Part shown: piece by piece, positions 26,957 through 35,237 of the stretch
How the letters are laid out: each line of letters starts with the position of its first letter
Position numbering within the stretch: the first letter of the stretch is position 1
DNA from: Litchfieldia stipae
GTDB lineage: Bacteria > Bacillota > Bacilli > Bacillales > Bacillaceae_L
NCBI RefSeq assembly: GCF_014837155.1
Contig: NZ_JACYHA010000001.1
Span: 1 to 64,000 of the forward strand
Length of the DNA stretch: 64,000 nt
Direction: 5' to 3'
Notes under the pieces: model-generated
What the model was told of the DNA's origin: nothing
Database searches by the model: none
Seen by the model: only the letters and a program-made list of their open reading frames with translations
Made by a program: the position numbers and the translations under genes

Positions 26957-27472
26957 TTAACTACCAGCTATTATTTTTATTTCATATTCTTCAATTTCAT
27001 ACCCATAACTTACTTCAATTTCAGAGCCCCATATTTCTACCGATAGAAATTGTTCCTCATTATCATCACAAAAGTCAAAATATTGACATTCTAAATTATT
27101 GACATTCTTTCCTCTGCCTTCTCCTTTGACCCTTGCAATTCCTGATTCATCAAGATAATACTTGACTCCTTCATAAAGAAGTTCCTTTGGAATCGGTTCA
27201 GTGAGCTTTAAAGTTGCCTTCTCATAAATGGCTACATTTAATTCATCATCCATTTCAGCACTTAACCAAATCGATTTATTAGAACCCTGCAGCTGGTATG
27301 CAATCCATTCAAATCCATGAGAATGATATATTAATTTCCCTACAACCTGATAATCTTCAAGGTCATACGTAACTATATCTCCTACCTCTAGGGTGAGAAC
27401 AGACCTATGCTTTACTTCAGGTACTACGTCTTTTTTTCCAAAGAGCTTCTTTAGTATGCTCATTCTAAACAC
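26957..27472 (-). CDS. DUF4178 protein, first gene of the PspA operon
   Basis: About 170 residues with the DUF4178 core: LEVGDIVTYDLEDYQVVGKLIYHSHGFEWIAYQLQG and EIWGSEIEVSYGYEIEEYEIKII. It is soluble and beta-rich. The family accompanies PspA, DUF350 and aminopropyltransferase-like genes in many bacteria; a role in membrane-stress signalling is inferred only from that. AGGAGG lies before both a GTG (27472) and an ATG three codons later; either may be used. Confidence 0.82.
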   Translation of the reverse strand: MFRMSILKKLFGKKDVVPEVKHRSVLTLEVGDIVTYDLEDYQVVGKLIYHSHGFEWIAYQLQGSNKSIWLSAEMDDELNVAIYEKATLKLTEPIPKELLYEGVKYYLDESGIARVKGEGRGKNVNNLECQYFDFCDDNEEQFLSVEIWGSEIEVSYGYEIEEYEIKIIAGS

Positions 27473-27514
27473 TACACCTCCTATCTTAGTAGTATTTAAA
27501 TATCTTAATATATG

Positions 27515-27540
27515 TACGGTTCATGCATGAATAGGTTTCA
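27515..27540 (-). promoter_or_regulatory. Sigma-W (ECF) promoter of the PspA operon
   Basis: On the minus strand TGAAAC is followed after exactly 16 bases by CGTA, the full Bacillus sigma-W consensus. It lies about 45 bases upstream of the first start codon. It predicts induction by cell-envelope stress, as for Bacillus subtilis pspA. Confidence 0.88.
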
Positions 27541-27611
27541 GTTTTGGCAAAATTCTTACATTACTTATTATAACGGAGCACAAAAGGAAATTCTATCCAA
27601 AAATACCTAAT

Positions 27612-27651
27612 AAAAAAAGTTCCTGAGTACTTAAATACTTAGAAACTTTTA
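27612..27651 (-). terminator. Terminator of the metallo-hydrolase gene
   Basis: On the minus strand AAAAGTTTCTAAGTATTTAA pairs with TACTCAGGAACTTTTTTT, ending in a T run just past the stop at 27661. Confidence 0.85.
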
Positions 27652-27660
27652 GTCGATTTA

Positions 27661-28515
27661 TCAGTGGAGATTCTTATTGTTAACATAGCGACCATAGTCC
27701 GGAATTGCGATTGAATCAAATTCATTCACCAGTTTTGTTAATCCAACTGTCAGCTCTTCTCCAGACATCGGTGCCCCATGTCCCGTTACTACAACAGTTG
27801 GGTTTAGCTTAGCAAGCTCTCTCACAGACTCCCAGGCGGCTTGCCAATCAGTTGTTAAATATCTTGGTGGGCCATTGATTTCTTTTTGTTGGGTTAAGAC
27901 CTTATATAATTCATCTTGTCTCACCGTAACGAAAGCATCGCCAACAATTAACGAATGATCTTCTTCTCTAAAAAAAGAAACATGCCCTGGGCTATGTCCT
28001 GGTGTATGAATCCACCTCCACCCTGGCAATTCTGGAACAGTTCCATCTGTTGGAAGGCTTTGGACATGATTAGATAAATTGATGGGTTCATTCGGAAACA
28101 TGGCGGACATTTTAGCAACCATTCCACCCTCTACTGTCGGGTCAGGTTCTGGGTAGCTTTGTTCTCCTTTTAGAAAGGGTAATTCTAACTGATGGGCATA
28201 AACTGGAACTTCCCATTTATTGACTAACTCAATTATTCCACCAATATGATCAAAGTGACCATGTGTTAACAGGATGGCTTTCGGACGACTACCTTCTCCA
28301 AATCGCTCTTGAACAATTGAGTTAATCTCATCAGCAGAATGTGGCATCCCAGCATCTATTAAGACAAAATGCTCAGCATTCCCTACTAAGCAAATATTCA
28401 CTACTTGAATTGTATGACAATAAATGTCTTCAGCTACAACCACACCTAAACCACTAGCAATAGATGTCACAGGTATATACTTATGATCTTTACTATATTC
28501 CATTTCTTTATCCAT
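27661..28515 (-). CDS. Metallo-beta-lactamase-fold hydrolase
   Basis: 284 residues with the two-metal site: LTHGHFDHIGG, the later HTPGHSPGH, VGDAF and VTGHGAP. The overall plan matches YflN-like and glyoxalase-II-like hydrolases, but the substrate cannot be told from sequence. It is transcribed alone between two terminators. Confidence 0.88.
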   Translation of the reverse strand: MDKEMEYSKDHKYIPVTSIASGLGVVVAEDIYCHTIQVVNICLVGNAEHFVLIDAGMPHSADEINSIVQERFGEGSRPKAILLTHGHFDHIGGIIELVNKWEVPVYAHQLELPFLKGEQSYPEPDPTVEGGMVAKMSAMFPNEPINLSNHVQSLPTDGTVPELPGWRWIHTPGHSPGHVSFFREEDHSLIVGDAFVTVRQDELYKVLTQQKEINGPPRYLTTDWQAAWESVRELAKLNPTVVVTGHGAPMSGEELTVGLTKLVNEFDSIAIPDYGRYVNNKNLH

Positions 28516-28591
28516 GAATGCTCATACCCTTTCAATGTTCTGTATCAAATAAGGGTTAGTTTCTACATTCATCTATTAATTATGTAACCAT

Positions 28592-28630
28592 AAAAAAAAC
28601 GGGTAGACATATTCCTTATCTCCCGTTTTT
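28592..28630 (-). terminator. Terminator of mnmH
   Basis: On the minus strand AAAAACGGGAGATA pairs with TCTACCCGTTTTT and runs into eight T. Confidence 0.88.
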
Positions 28631-28635
28631 CATAA

Positions 28636-29682
28636 TTACCTTGCTACAATCATTTCTTTTTCTAGAATATCTTCAATTAGGTCGGTTGCTTCTTCAATTG
28701 TCCTTGCCTTTATCGTCTTAATATTTTCTTCTGGATAAGACAAGCTCGTATGTTGATAACGAGGGTCATAATAATACTCTAATAAAAGTCGTATCGCTTG
28801 TGGATAATCCCTTGAAAGTAGGTCTTCTTCTATTTGTTTAGCAATTGGGGTATGAATGCGGTTCTTAATCTTTTGAAATGCATCGATATACTCTTGTTGA
28901 TGCAATCCTGGTTCATATTCCTCCAAAATATGCTTCACTCGTTCTTCCATTGGCAGTTCAATAAATAATTGCTGTCCCTGCTGCTTTTTCTTTAACAAAA
29001 AGTCGGGTAATGCCACTTTCCCAATCCGTTTACTTTCAGCTTCAAACAAAACATATTTAGACTGTTCGGTTCGCACCAATTCTTTTAAAAGCAAGGCATC
29101 AAACATTTTCTGATTGCGTGGTTCAAGTCCGACTTGTCCAAAAATGGACCCGCGATGACTCGCCAAACCTTCAAGATCAATCACTGGATACCCTTTTGAA
29201 TGTAAGGCCTTAAGAATAGCTGTCTTACCAGTACCAGTTAATCCATTTATCACAAAGGCCTTCGGGTTTATTTGAAATGAATTTAGTGAGTCTACAACCC
29301 ATCTGCGATAGGCATTTAATCCTCCTAACAGACGGTAGACTTTGATGCCCATCAAGTCAGTAACTGTTGCAGATGTTTTACTTCTCATCCCACCACGCCA
29401 ACAATAGACTAATTTCCCCCCTTTTATTTGTCGAAACTCACGAATAAAGGCTGGAAGTTTTGCAGATACAATTTCAAGACCTCGTTCCTTCGCGGCTTCC
29501 ACATTAACCTGCTTATAAATCGTACCAATCTCTGCCCGTTCCTCATCATTGAAAATAGGAATATTGATACTACCTGGTATACTACTTTCTTTATATTCTG
29601 ATGGAGATCTTACATCTATTAAAGTAAGCTCCTGCTCCTTCTGCAAATGAATCATTTGTTGTACATCGATATCCTTAAACAC
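28636..29682 (-). CDS. mnmH: tRNA 2-selenouridine synthase
   Basis: 348 residues: an N-terminal rhodanese domain with catalytic Cys in VYCWRGGMRSK, then a P-loop domain (INGLTGTGKTAIL) and the conserved GLASHRGSIFG motif. The enzyme replaces sulfur by selenium at the wobble uridine of Lys, Glu and Gln tRNAs via a geranylated intermediate. The start is GTG with AGGAGG eight bases upstream. A selenophosphate synthetase would be needed elsewhere in the genome; none is in the window. Confidence 0.93.
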   Translation of the reverse strand: MFKDIDVQQMIHLQKEQELTLIDVRSPSEYKESSIPGSINIPIFNDEERAEIGTIYKQVNVEAAKERGLEIVSAKLPAFIREFRQIKGGKLVYCWRGGMRSKTSATVTDLMGIKVYRLLGGLNAYRRWVVDSLNSFQINPKAFVINGLTGTGKTAILKALHSKGYPVIDLEGLASHRGSIFGQVGLEPRNQKMFDALLLKELVRTEQSKYVLFEAESKRIGKVALPDFLLKKKQQGQQLFIELPMEERVKHILEEYEPGLHQQEYIDAFQKIKNRIHTPIAKQIEEDLLSRDYPQAIRLLLEYYYDPRYQHTSLSYPEENIKTIKARTIEEATDLIEDILEKEMIVAR

Positions 29683-29812
29683 AGTTGTTTCCTCCTAACA
29701 AAACGAAAGGATACTCTTTCTTTCCTATTATAATATAAATTGCATATTTAAAGTAAATTTCAATTTAAGGAAATAATAATCATGATCTTGTGTAACTTTC
29801 ACAAAAAATCAA

Positions 29813-29841
29813 TTGACACCCTTATTTATTTTCTGTATTTT
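29813..29841 (+). promoter_or_regulatory. Sigma-A promoter of the acetate transporter gene
   Basis: TTGACA is separated by 17 bases from TATTTT, and AGGAGG then the ATG follow 20-30 bases later. Confidence 0.7.
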
Positions 29842-29870
29842 ATTTAAGTATGTCTTTTTAGGAGGTAACA

Positions 29871-30488
29871 ATGGAAAATCAAAATACACATCATGTCAAA
29901 ATTACAACAGCTGACCCTTCAGCACTTGGGTTGTTTGGTTTAGCGATGGTCACGCTTGTCGCTTCCTCTCAAAAGCTAGGCTTAACAGAAGGTCTGTCAT
30001 TCGTTATTCCTTGGGCATTCTTCTTGGGAGGAATTGCACAATTATTTGCTTGTGTTCAGGATGCTAAGCATAATAATACATTTGGAACAACTGCTTTCGG
30101 AGCCTTTGGATTATTCTGGTTTGGTGTTGGAACATCATGGTTAATACAATTAGGCTTCTTTGGAGAAAACCTAGCTGCAAATGTTGATTCAAGACAACTT
30201 GGAGTTGCATTTATTGGATATCTAATTTTTAGTATCTTCATGACAATCGGTGCAATGGAAACACATAAAGTACTCTTCTTTATTTTTGTATTTATCGATT
30301 TCTTATTTATAGGTTTAGCTTTAAGCTCTTTCGATATTTTACATGATGCAACACATATGCTTGCAGCCATTTCTGAACTTATTATTGCATTATTATCTTT
30401 TTATGGATCAGCTGCTGCAGTATTAAATACTCATTTCGGACAAATTGTTTTACCTGTTGGTAAGCCATTTGGAATCTTTAAGAAATAG
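29871..30488 (+). CDS. Acetate/succinate transporter, GPR1/FUN34/YaaH (SatP) family
   Basis: 205 residues, six membrane spans. The N-terminal family signature is present as DPSALGLFGLAMVTLV (consensus NPxPLGLxxF in close variants), followed by FFLGGIAQLFA and later GSAAAVLN. Such proteins import acetate or short carboxylates. The first span is preceded by a short polar tail. A terminator follows, so the gene stands alone. Confidence 0.88.
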   Translation: MENQNTHHVKITTADPSALGLFGLAMVTLVASSQKLGLTEGLSFVIPWAFFLGGIAQLFACVQDAKHNNTFGTTAFGAFGLFWFGVGTSWLIQLGFFGENLAANVDSRQLGVAFIGYLIFSIFMTIGAMETHKVLFFIFVFIDFLFIGLALSSFDILHDATHMLAAISELIIALLSFYGSAAAVLNTHFGQIVLPVGKPFGIFKK

Positions 30489-30494
30489 CCATGA

Positions 30495-30523
30495 ACTCCT
30501 GTATTTATACAGGAGTTTTTTCA
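30495..30523 (+). terminator. Terminator of the acetate transporter gene
   Basis: AACTCCTGTAT and ATACAGGAGTT form a perfect stem followed by T residues. Confidence 0.92.
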
Positions 30524-30543
30524 TACAAAAATTGATCATATTA

Positions 30544-30574
30544 TTGACCTTCTCGTTACGTCATACTTTATAGT
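30544..30574 (+). promoter_or_regulatory. MerR-type promoter with 19-base spacer
   Basis: TTGACC and TATAGT are separated by 19 bases, the over-long spacing that MerR-family activators correct by twisting DNA. The spacer contains the dyad TGAC...GTCA with CGTTACG in the middle, similar to Mta/TipA-type operators. It predicts autoregulation of the gene starting at 30597. Confidence 0.75.
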
Positions 30575-30596
30575 GATATTGAAAGGAGTTAAAAAA

Positions 30597-31352
30597 ATGG
30601 AATGGCTAAAAGTGAAGGAAGTTGCGAATTTAGTAGGAATCAGTGTACGAACACTTCATCATTATGATGAAATTGGGTTACTTATACCACAAGAAACGAC
30701 TGAAGCAGGCTACCGTCTATATAGTAATAAAGACCTCGAAACTCTACAACAGATTTTGTTTTTCAAAGAATTAGGTTTTCAATTAAAACAAATAAAAGAA
30801 ATTATAAATAACCCATTATTTGATTCAGAGGAAGCATTACAATTACACAAAAAAGCGTTATATGAAAAACGTGACCGTCTTAACAAAATGATTTCGATGC
30901 TAGAAAAAACAATAGAGTATACGAAGGGAGAAATTGAAATGACAAATAAGGAAAAATTTGAGGGCTTTAACTTTAGTCATAATCCATTTGAACAAGAAGC
31001 TCGTGAACGATGGGGGAATCAAGCTGTAGATCAATCAAATAAAAAACTTGCAAAACTGTCTCAAAAGGAGCAGCTAGCACTAACACAAGAATGGGATAAA
31101 ATCTATCAAAAGCTGGCCACCCTTAGACATGAATCTCCACATTCAGCTGATGCACAGGAGGCTATTAAAGACTGGTATGATTACTTGAATAATCATTTTG
31201 GGACCTACACATTTGAAGCATTCAAAGGACTAGGTCTATTATATGTTGATGATCAACGATTTACAAAAAACATTGATAAATATGGAGAAGGATTAGCAAA
31301 ATTTATGTCAGAAGCAATGGGAGTATTTGCAGATAACCAAATGCATTCTTAA
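30597..31352 (+). CDS. MerR-family regulator with TipAS drug-binding domain
   Basis: 251 residues. Residues 1-110 are a MerR helix-turn-helix and dimerisation coil (VKEVANLVGISVRTLHHYDEIGLL), and the rest matches the TipAS antibiotic-recognition domain (SPHSADAQEAIKDWYDYLNNHFGTYTFEAFKGLGLLYVDD). This is the plan of Mta and TipAL, which activate multidrug transporters and themselves. AAAGGAG precedes the ATG; a GTG eight codons upstream overlaps the -10 element and is rejected. No transporter gene is immediately downstream. Confidence 0.9.
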   Translation: MEWLKVKEVANLVGISVRTLHHYDEIGLLIPQETTEAGYRLYSNKDLETLQQILFFKELGFQLKQIKEIINNPLFDSEEALQLHKKALYEKRDRLNKMISMLEKTIEYTKGEIEMTNKEKFEGFNFSHNPFEQEARERWGNQAVDQSNKKLAKLSQKEQLALTQEWDKIYQKLATLRHESPHSADAQEAIKDWYDYLNNHFGTYTFEAFKGLGLLYVDDQRFTKNIDKYGEGLAKFMSEAMGVFADNQMHS

Positions 31353-31400
31353 AATAGCAGATTGGATTATTTGGTGTCTTACTATTAACATTATTAAATA

Positions 31401-31567
31401 TAGGTTGTTTTCGTATATATTATTGCTTTTGATACCGCAGCCTGAATACACTCCGCGTCCTGTTGGAGCCAACTAGTCTCACGGGAGTCCCCCGTGTATT
31501 CAGTCTGCTAGAAATCTATTCTTAATTAATTCACCTCAAAAAACAACAAACTTTGAAAAAACAGCCT
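31401..31567. repeat. Interspersed palindromic repeat, copy 5 with both outer arms
   Basis: TAGGTTGTTTT on the left and AACAAACTTTGAAAAAACAG on the right frame the core GCAGCCTGAATACACTCCGC ... GTGTATTCAGTCTGCTAG. The right arm is the reverse complement of the left arm of copies 3 and 4, showing that the full element is one large dyad of about 165 bases. Confidence 0.8.
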
Positions 31568-31570
31568 AAA

Positions 31571-31611
31571 TATATAAAAGGGATTATCTTGTAGCTAGTC
31601 CCTTTTATATA
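31571..31611 (-). terminator. Terminator overlapping the exonuclease stop
   Basis: TATATAAAAGGGA and TCCCTTTTATATA form a long stem that includes the last codons; on the minus strand a few T follow. Confidence 0.6.
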
Positions 31612-32228
31612 GAAAAACTTGATCCCGCTTGTTTTGTGTGAAAATCAAGTTTCACCTTTGGCTGATATTTACGCATAGCTTTTGTAGATAGAAGTTCTTT
31701 TAAATAGATTTCACCATTTTGACTTTTTAATTTCAATAAATTTAGTAATTGTGTTGTATCATCCAATGCTCGGTGAGATTGATTTGATGAAATTCTATGC
31801 CCTCTTATAAGAGTGAGCAGCTTTTTATTTGCAAAGCCATAATCCTTCCACTTAATATTTCTCATCGAACAATACCATTTCTTTTCATTAATAGACGGAT
31901 ACATTCGAACTAGAAAACTTCTGTCAAACGAAGCATTATGAGCGATTATGACATCTGATTTATTCAAAGCATCATTAATGATAGAATCATCAAATTCCTT
32001 CCCCTCAACATCTCTATAAGGGATTCCATGCACTTGATACGCTGACTCATAATTTGATCGAGCGGATGAAGTTTGAGGTTCTCTTAAATACGTAATCTCT
32101 TCAAGTTGCCGAATCACCTCACCTGTTTTCTTATCATAGGAAAATAGGATTAATGCAATTTCAATGATTTCATCAAAATCAGGGCTTAGCCCCGTTGTTT
32201 CAACATCGACTATACAACCAATATTCAT
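31605..32228 (-). CDS. DEDDh 3'-5' exonuclease (DNA polymerase III epsilon-like)
   Basis: 207 residues with the exonuclease motifs: VDVETTGLSPDFDEIIEIA (Exo I), IIAHNASFDRSFL (Exo II) and SHRALDDTTQLL (Exo III with His). It has no polymerase or helicase fusion, so it is a stand-alone proofreading or repair type exonuclease. AGGAG precedes the ATG. Confidence 0.88.
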   Translation of the reverse strand: MNIGCIVDVETTGLSPDFDEIIEIALILFSYDKKTGEVIRQLEEITYLREPQTSSARSNYESAYQVHGIPYRDVEGKEFDDSIINDALNKSDVIIAHNASFDRSFLVRMYPSINEKKWYCSMRNIKWKDYGFANKKLLTLIRGHRISSNQSHRALDDTTQLLNLLKLKSQNGEIYLKELLSTKAMRKYQPKVKLDFHTKQAGSSFSI

Positions 32229-32297
32229 GTTTTTATTAACTCCTTATACATAAAACTACCACTGATTATCTCATGTATCTCTTTTGACGTCTGTAGC

Positions 32298-33671
32298 TTA
32301 TTTAATAAACTTTTTGATTTTCTTCAGTCCGTCCTTCGTATTCGGATAGCGGAAGGGGAGGTCAAACCTTGTAGTTTGTTTTAAAATGCTCTTTTCATGA
32401 GAAAATACATCAAAGCTGCCTTTCCCATGATAGGCTCCAATTCCACTTTCTCCAACACCACCAAAAGGTAAGTAAGGAGAGCTAAGATGATAGACCGTAT
32501 CATTAATACATCCTCCACCAAATGATATACTACCAAGAATCCGTTGCTGAATCTCAACTGATTCAGAAAACAGATACAGTGCAAGTGGTTTAGGACGTTG
32601 ATTAACCTCTTCGATCATCGTTTGTAGATCATCATATCCTAGCACTGGTAAGATTGGTCCAAAGATTTCATCCTTCATCACTTCATCGTTCCAAGTAATT
32701 GATTCTAACACGGTCGGCTCGATCATTAATGCGCTACGATTGTATTGGCCACCACTAACTATTCTTCCATTTGTTAGAAATGGAGTTAAACGATCAAAGT
32801 GACGTTCACTGATTATTCTAGTAAAACGACTACCACTTTCTAACACAGCTTCTCCATACATTTCTCTAATTGCAGATGTAAGATGTTCTAGAAATTCAGT
32901 TTTGATCTCATTGTGAACAAATAAATAGTCAGGTGCAACACATGTCTGTCCAGCATTCAAAAATTTCCCCCAAGCTATTCGTTTGGCTGCTAATTTCAGA
33001 TTTGCATCCTTATGTACAATACAAGGGCTTTTCCCACCTAATTCTAACGTGACAGGTGTTAAATGTTTAGCCGCAGCCTCCATAATTACCTTTCCAACAG
33101 GTACACTCCCGGTAAAGAAAATATAATCAAATTTTTCATTTAGCAAGGCTTGGCTCGTGTCTACTCCCCCCTGAATCACAGTAATGTAATCTTCAGGGAA
33201 AGTATGACTAATCAATTTCGAGATTAACTCTGATGTCTTTGGAGTTAATTCTGACGGTTTAAGAATGACACAATTCCCAGCCGCAATTGCTCCAATCACC
33301 GGGGCTAGTGCTAATTGTAGCGGATAATTCCATGGTGCAATAATGAGAGCAACTCCATAAGGCTCAGGATAGATAAAGCTTCTCGAACCAATTTGAGCAA
33401 GCGATGATTTGACACTTCTTGGTTTTGCCCATTTTTTTAAATGCTTTATTGTAAAGCGTACTTCTTCTAGCAATATACCGATTTCGGTTATATAAGCATC
33501 AAAATTTGATTTATTTAGATCTGTCTTTAACGCTTTCATCAACTCTTCTTCATTTGATCGAATTAAATGACGTAGTTTTTCTAATGCATCAAGGCGAAAG
33601 TCAATGCTTTTTGTATGCTCTTGAGAGAAATATTGTCGTTGTTTATGAATAACCTCTTGATAGTTTTGCAA
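32298..33671 (-). CDS. Aldehyde dehydrogenase, class 3 type (YwdH-like)
   Basis: About 457 residues. NAD(P)-dependent oxidation of an aldehyde is expected. Visible are APWNYPLQLALAP, FTGSVPVG in the Rossmann part, the general base in LELGGKSP, the nucleophile Cys in NAGQTCVAPDY and EIFGPILPV. The gene has GGAGG nine bases before a TTG (33669-33671), which fits the family N terminus better than the upstream in-frame ATGs. It ends with a basic tail. Confidence 0.9.
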   Translation of the reverse strand: MQNYQEVIHKQRQYFSQEHTKSIDFRLDALEKLRHLIRSNEEELMKALKTDLNKSNFDAYITEIGILLEEVRFTIKHLKKWAKPRSVKSSLAQIGSRSFIYPEPYGVALIIAPWNYPLQLALAPVIGAIAAGNCVILKPSELTPKTSELISKLISHTFPEDYITVIQGGVDTSQALLNEKFDYIFFTGSVPVGKVIMEAAAKHLTPVTLELGGKSPCIVHKDANLKLAAKRIAWGKFLNAGQTCVAPDYLFVHNEIKTEFLEHLTSAIREMYGEAVLESGSRFTRIISERHFDRLTPFLTNGRIVSGGQYNRSALMIEPTVLESITWNDEVMKDEIFGPILPVLGYDDLQTMIEEVNQRPKPLALYLFSESVEIQQRILGSISFGGGCINDTVYHLSSPYLPFGGVGESGIGAYHGKGSFDVFSHEKSILKQTTRFDLPFRYPNTKDGLKKIKKFIK

Positions 33672-33742
33672 TGCTTCGTTCCTCCATATTTCCATGTACA
33701 AAAAGCTAGAACATATCATATATTGCTCCAGCTCTTCTCAAA

Positions 33743-34597
33743 TTAGATTTCAAGTCTTATCTTATTTCCTGAAGGGTCTTCTGTCATCATATAAGTGCCC
33801 TCTTCAATTACCCTTGCGCCTATCTCCTTTAATCTCATCATTGCTTCTCTTCTTGCAGATTCATTTGGAAGTTTGACCCCGTACCATGTCATCCTAACAC
33901 TTATTTCTGAAGGTTTTGGCGCTCCTAGTCCATTCCAAATGTTCATACCAATATGGTGATGATAATTTCCTGTCGAAAGAAATAGTGCTTGGTCCCCATA
34001 AATCCGATTAACAACTTGAAAACCAAGTCCATAAGTATAGAATTCTTCTGTCTTCTTCAATTCAGATACATGTAAATGAATATGTCCCATGATTGTATCT
34101 TTTTTAAGCCCATTCCATTTTTCACCTTGAGTCAACGACAATAGCCCCTCTACATCCAGTCTTTTGGTATCCATTACTACGTCACTTCCTGACCACACCC
34201 ACGTGCTCGCAGGACGATCGACATAGATCTCAATGCCAAATCCATCAGGATCTGCTAAATATATTGCCTCACTCACAAGATGGTCTGAAGCTCCTTGCAA
34301 CGGATAACCACTCTCAAGAAGATGTAACAAAATCTTGGCTAAATCAGATCGTTCAGAAAGCAGTAAAGCATAATGGTATAAACCCGTTGTTCTCACTTGT
34401 TTTGGGGTCACGTCTCTTGGCTGTTCTATTGTAAGTAATGGAGTAGATCCATCAACTGTCAATATTGCCTTGTTCTTCTTTTTTTCAAGAACCTTGAAAC
34501 CAATTATATCTTGATAAAATTTGAGTGAACGCTCAAAATCTTCGACTATCAAAGCAACTTGACTAATAAATGAATTTGGAACACAATGAAACCCCAT
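33743..34597 (-). CDS. VOC-family ring-cleavage dioxygenase, CatE-like
   Basis: 284 residues made of two glyoxalase/VOC modules. It follows Bacillus CatE closely: GLYHYALLLSER, DHLVSEAIYLADPDGFGIEIY and GHIHLHVSELKKTEEFYTYGLGF. Ligand candidates are the His residues in HLHV and the YHHHIGMNIW block and the Glu near IEIY. CatE-type enzymes open catechol rings in quinone detoxification. Upstream GGAGG is good. The divergent gene begins 139 bases away. Confidence 0.85.
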   Translation of the reverse strand: MGFHCVPNSFISQVALIVEDFERSLKFYQDIIGFKVLEKKKNKAILTVDGSTPLLTIEQPRDVTPKQVRTTGLYHYALLLSERSDLAKILLHLLESGYPLQGASDHLVSEAIYLADPDGFGIEIYVDRPASTWVWSGSDVVMDTKRLDVEGLLSLTQGEKWNGLKKDTIMGHIHLHVSELKKTEEFYTYGLGFQVVNRIYGDQALFLSTGNYHHHIGMNIWNGLGAPKPSEISVRMTWYGVKLPNESARREAMMRLKEIGARVIEEGTYMMTEDPSGNKIRLEI

Positions 34598-34735
34598 TAA
34601 ATACCTCCCACATATACGACTACAAAGTCTACCTTTTCTTTTGTTAATTATATTTTAATGTGGCTCTGAAAACATTTTATCTGCTCATAATTTTAACGTA
34701 GTAATAACATAATAACAAATGAGGTGAGTGAACAT

Positions 34736-35224
34736 ATGGACCGCATTTTATTAAAATTTTTAACCATCATTGGATTTGCCTTACTTCCAGTATTAATTAG
34801 AAAACCACCGATCAAAGACTGGTTCTTAGTTTTTTTCATCAAAGGAATGCTTACTGGGATATTAGATAATATTGTTGTTACAAAAAATAAAGTCTCTTAT
34901 CCAGTAAGACATTATCCAAAACACTTTAAAATCCACCTACTTTTTGATTTTTTATTATTTCCAATTGCTTGTGTATTTTATAATCAACTTACATATCGCT
35001 CATCCATTCCTGGAATTATCTTCAAAGTGTTCTACTTAAGTGTTCCGATGGCAATTATTGAGTATTTCGCTGAAAAATATACAAACTTACTTAAATTTAA
35101 AAATAACTGGAATTCATTGTATTCATTGATATCACTCACATGTACATTTTGGTTTGTTCGAGCTTCTATTGCCTTGATTCGATATATCGATAAAAAGCAA
35201 AACCACCAGGCAATCAGCGAATAA
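34736..35224 (+). CDS. CBO0543-like integral membrane protein
   Basis: 162 residues, four or five membrane spans, with the motif FFIKGMLTGILDNIVV and KVSYPVRHYPK between spans, and FAEKYTNLLKFKNNW near the third. The pattern resembles the CBO0543 family of Firmicutes, whose function is unknown. GAGGTG nine bases before the ATG sets the start. Confidence 0.7.
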   Translation: MDRILLKFLTIIGFALLPVLIRKPPIKDWFLVFFIKGMLTGILDNIVVTKNKVSYPVRHYPKHFKIHLLFDFLLFPIACVFYNQLTYRSSIPGIIFKVFYLSVPMAIIEYFAEKYTNLLKFKNNWNSLYSLISLTCTFWFVRASIALIRYIDKKQNHQAISE

Positions 35225-35237
35225 CTTTTTTATAGAA

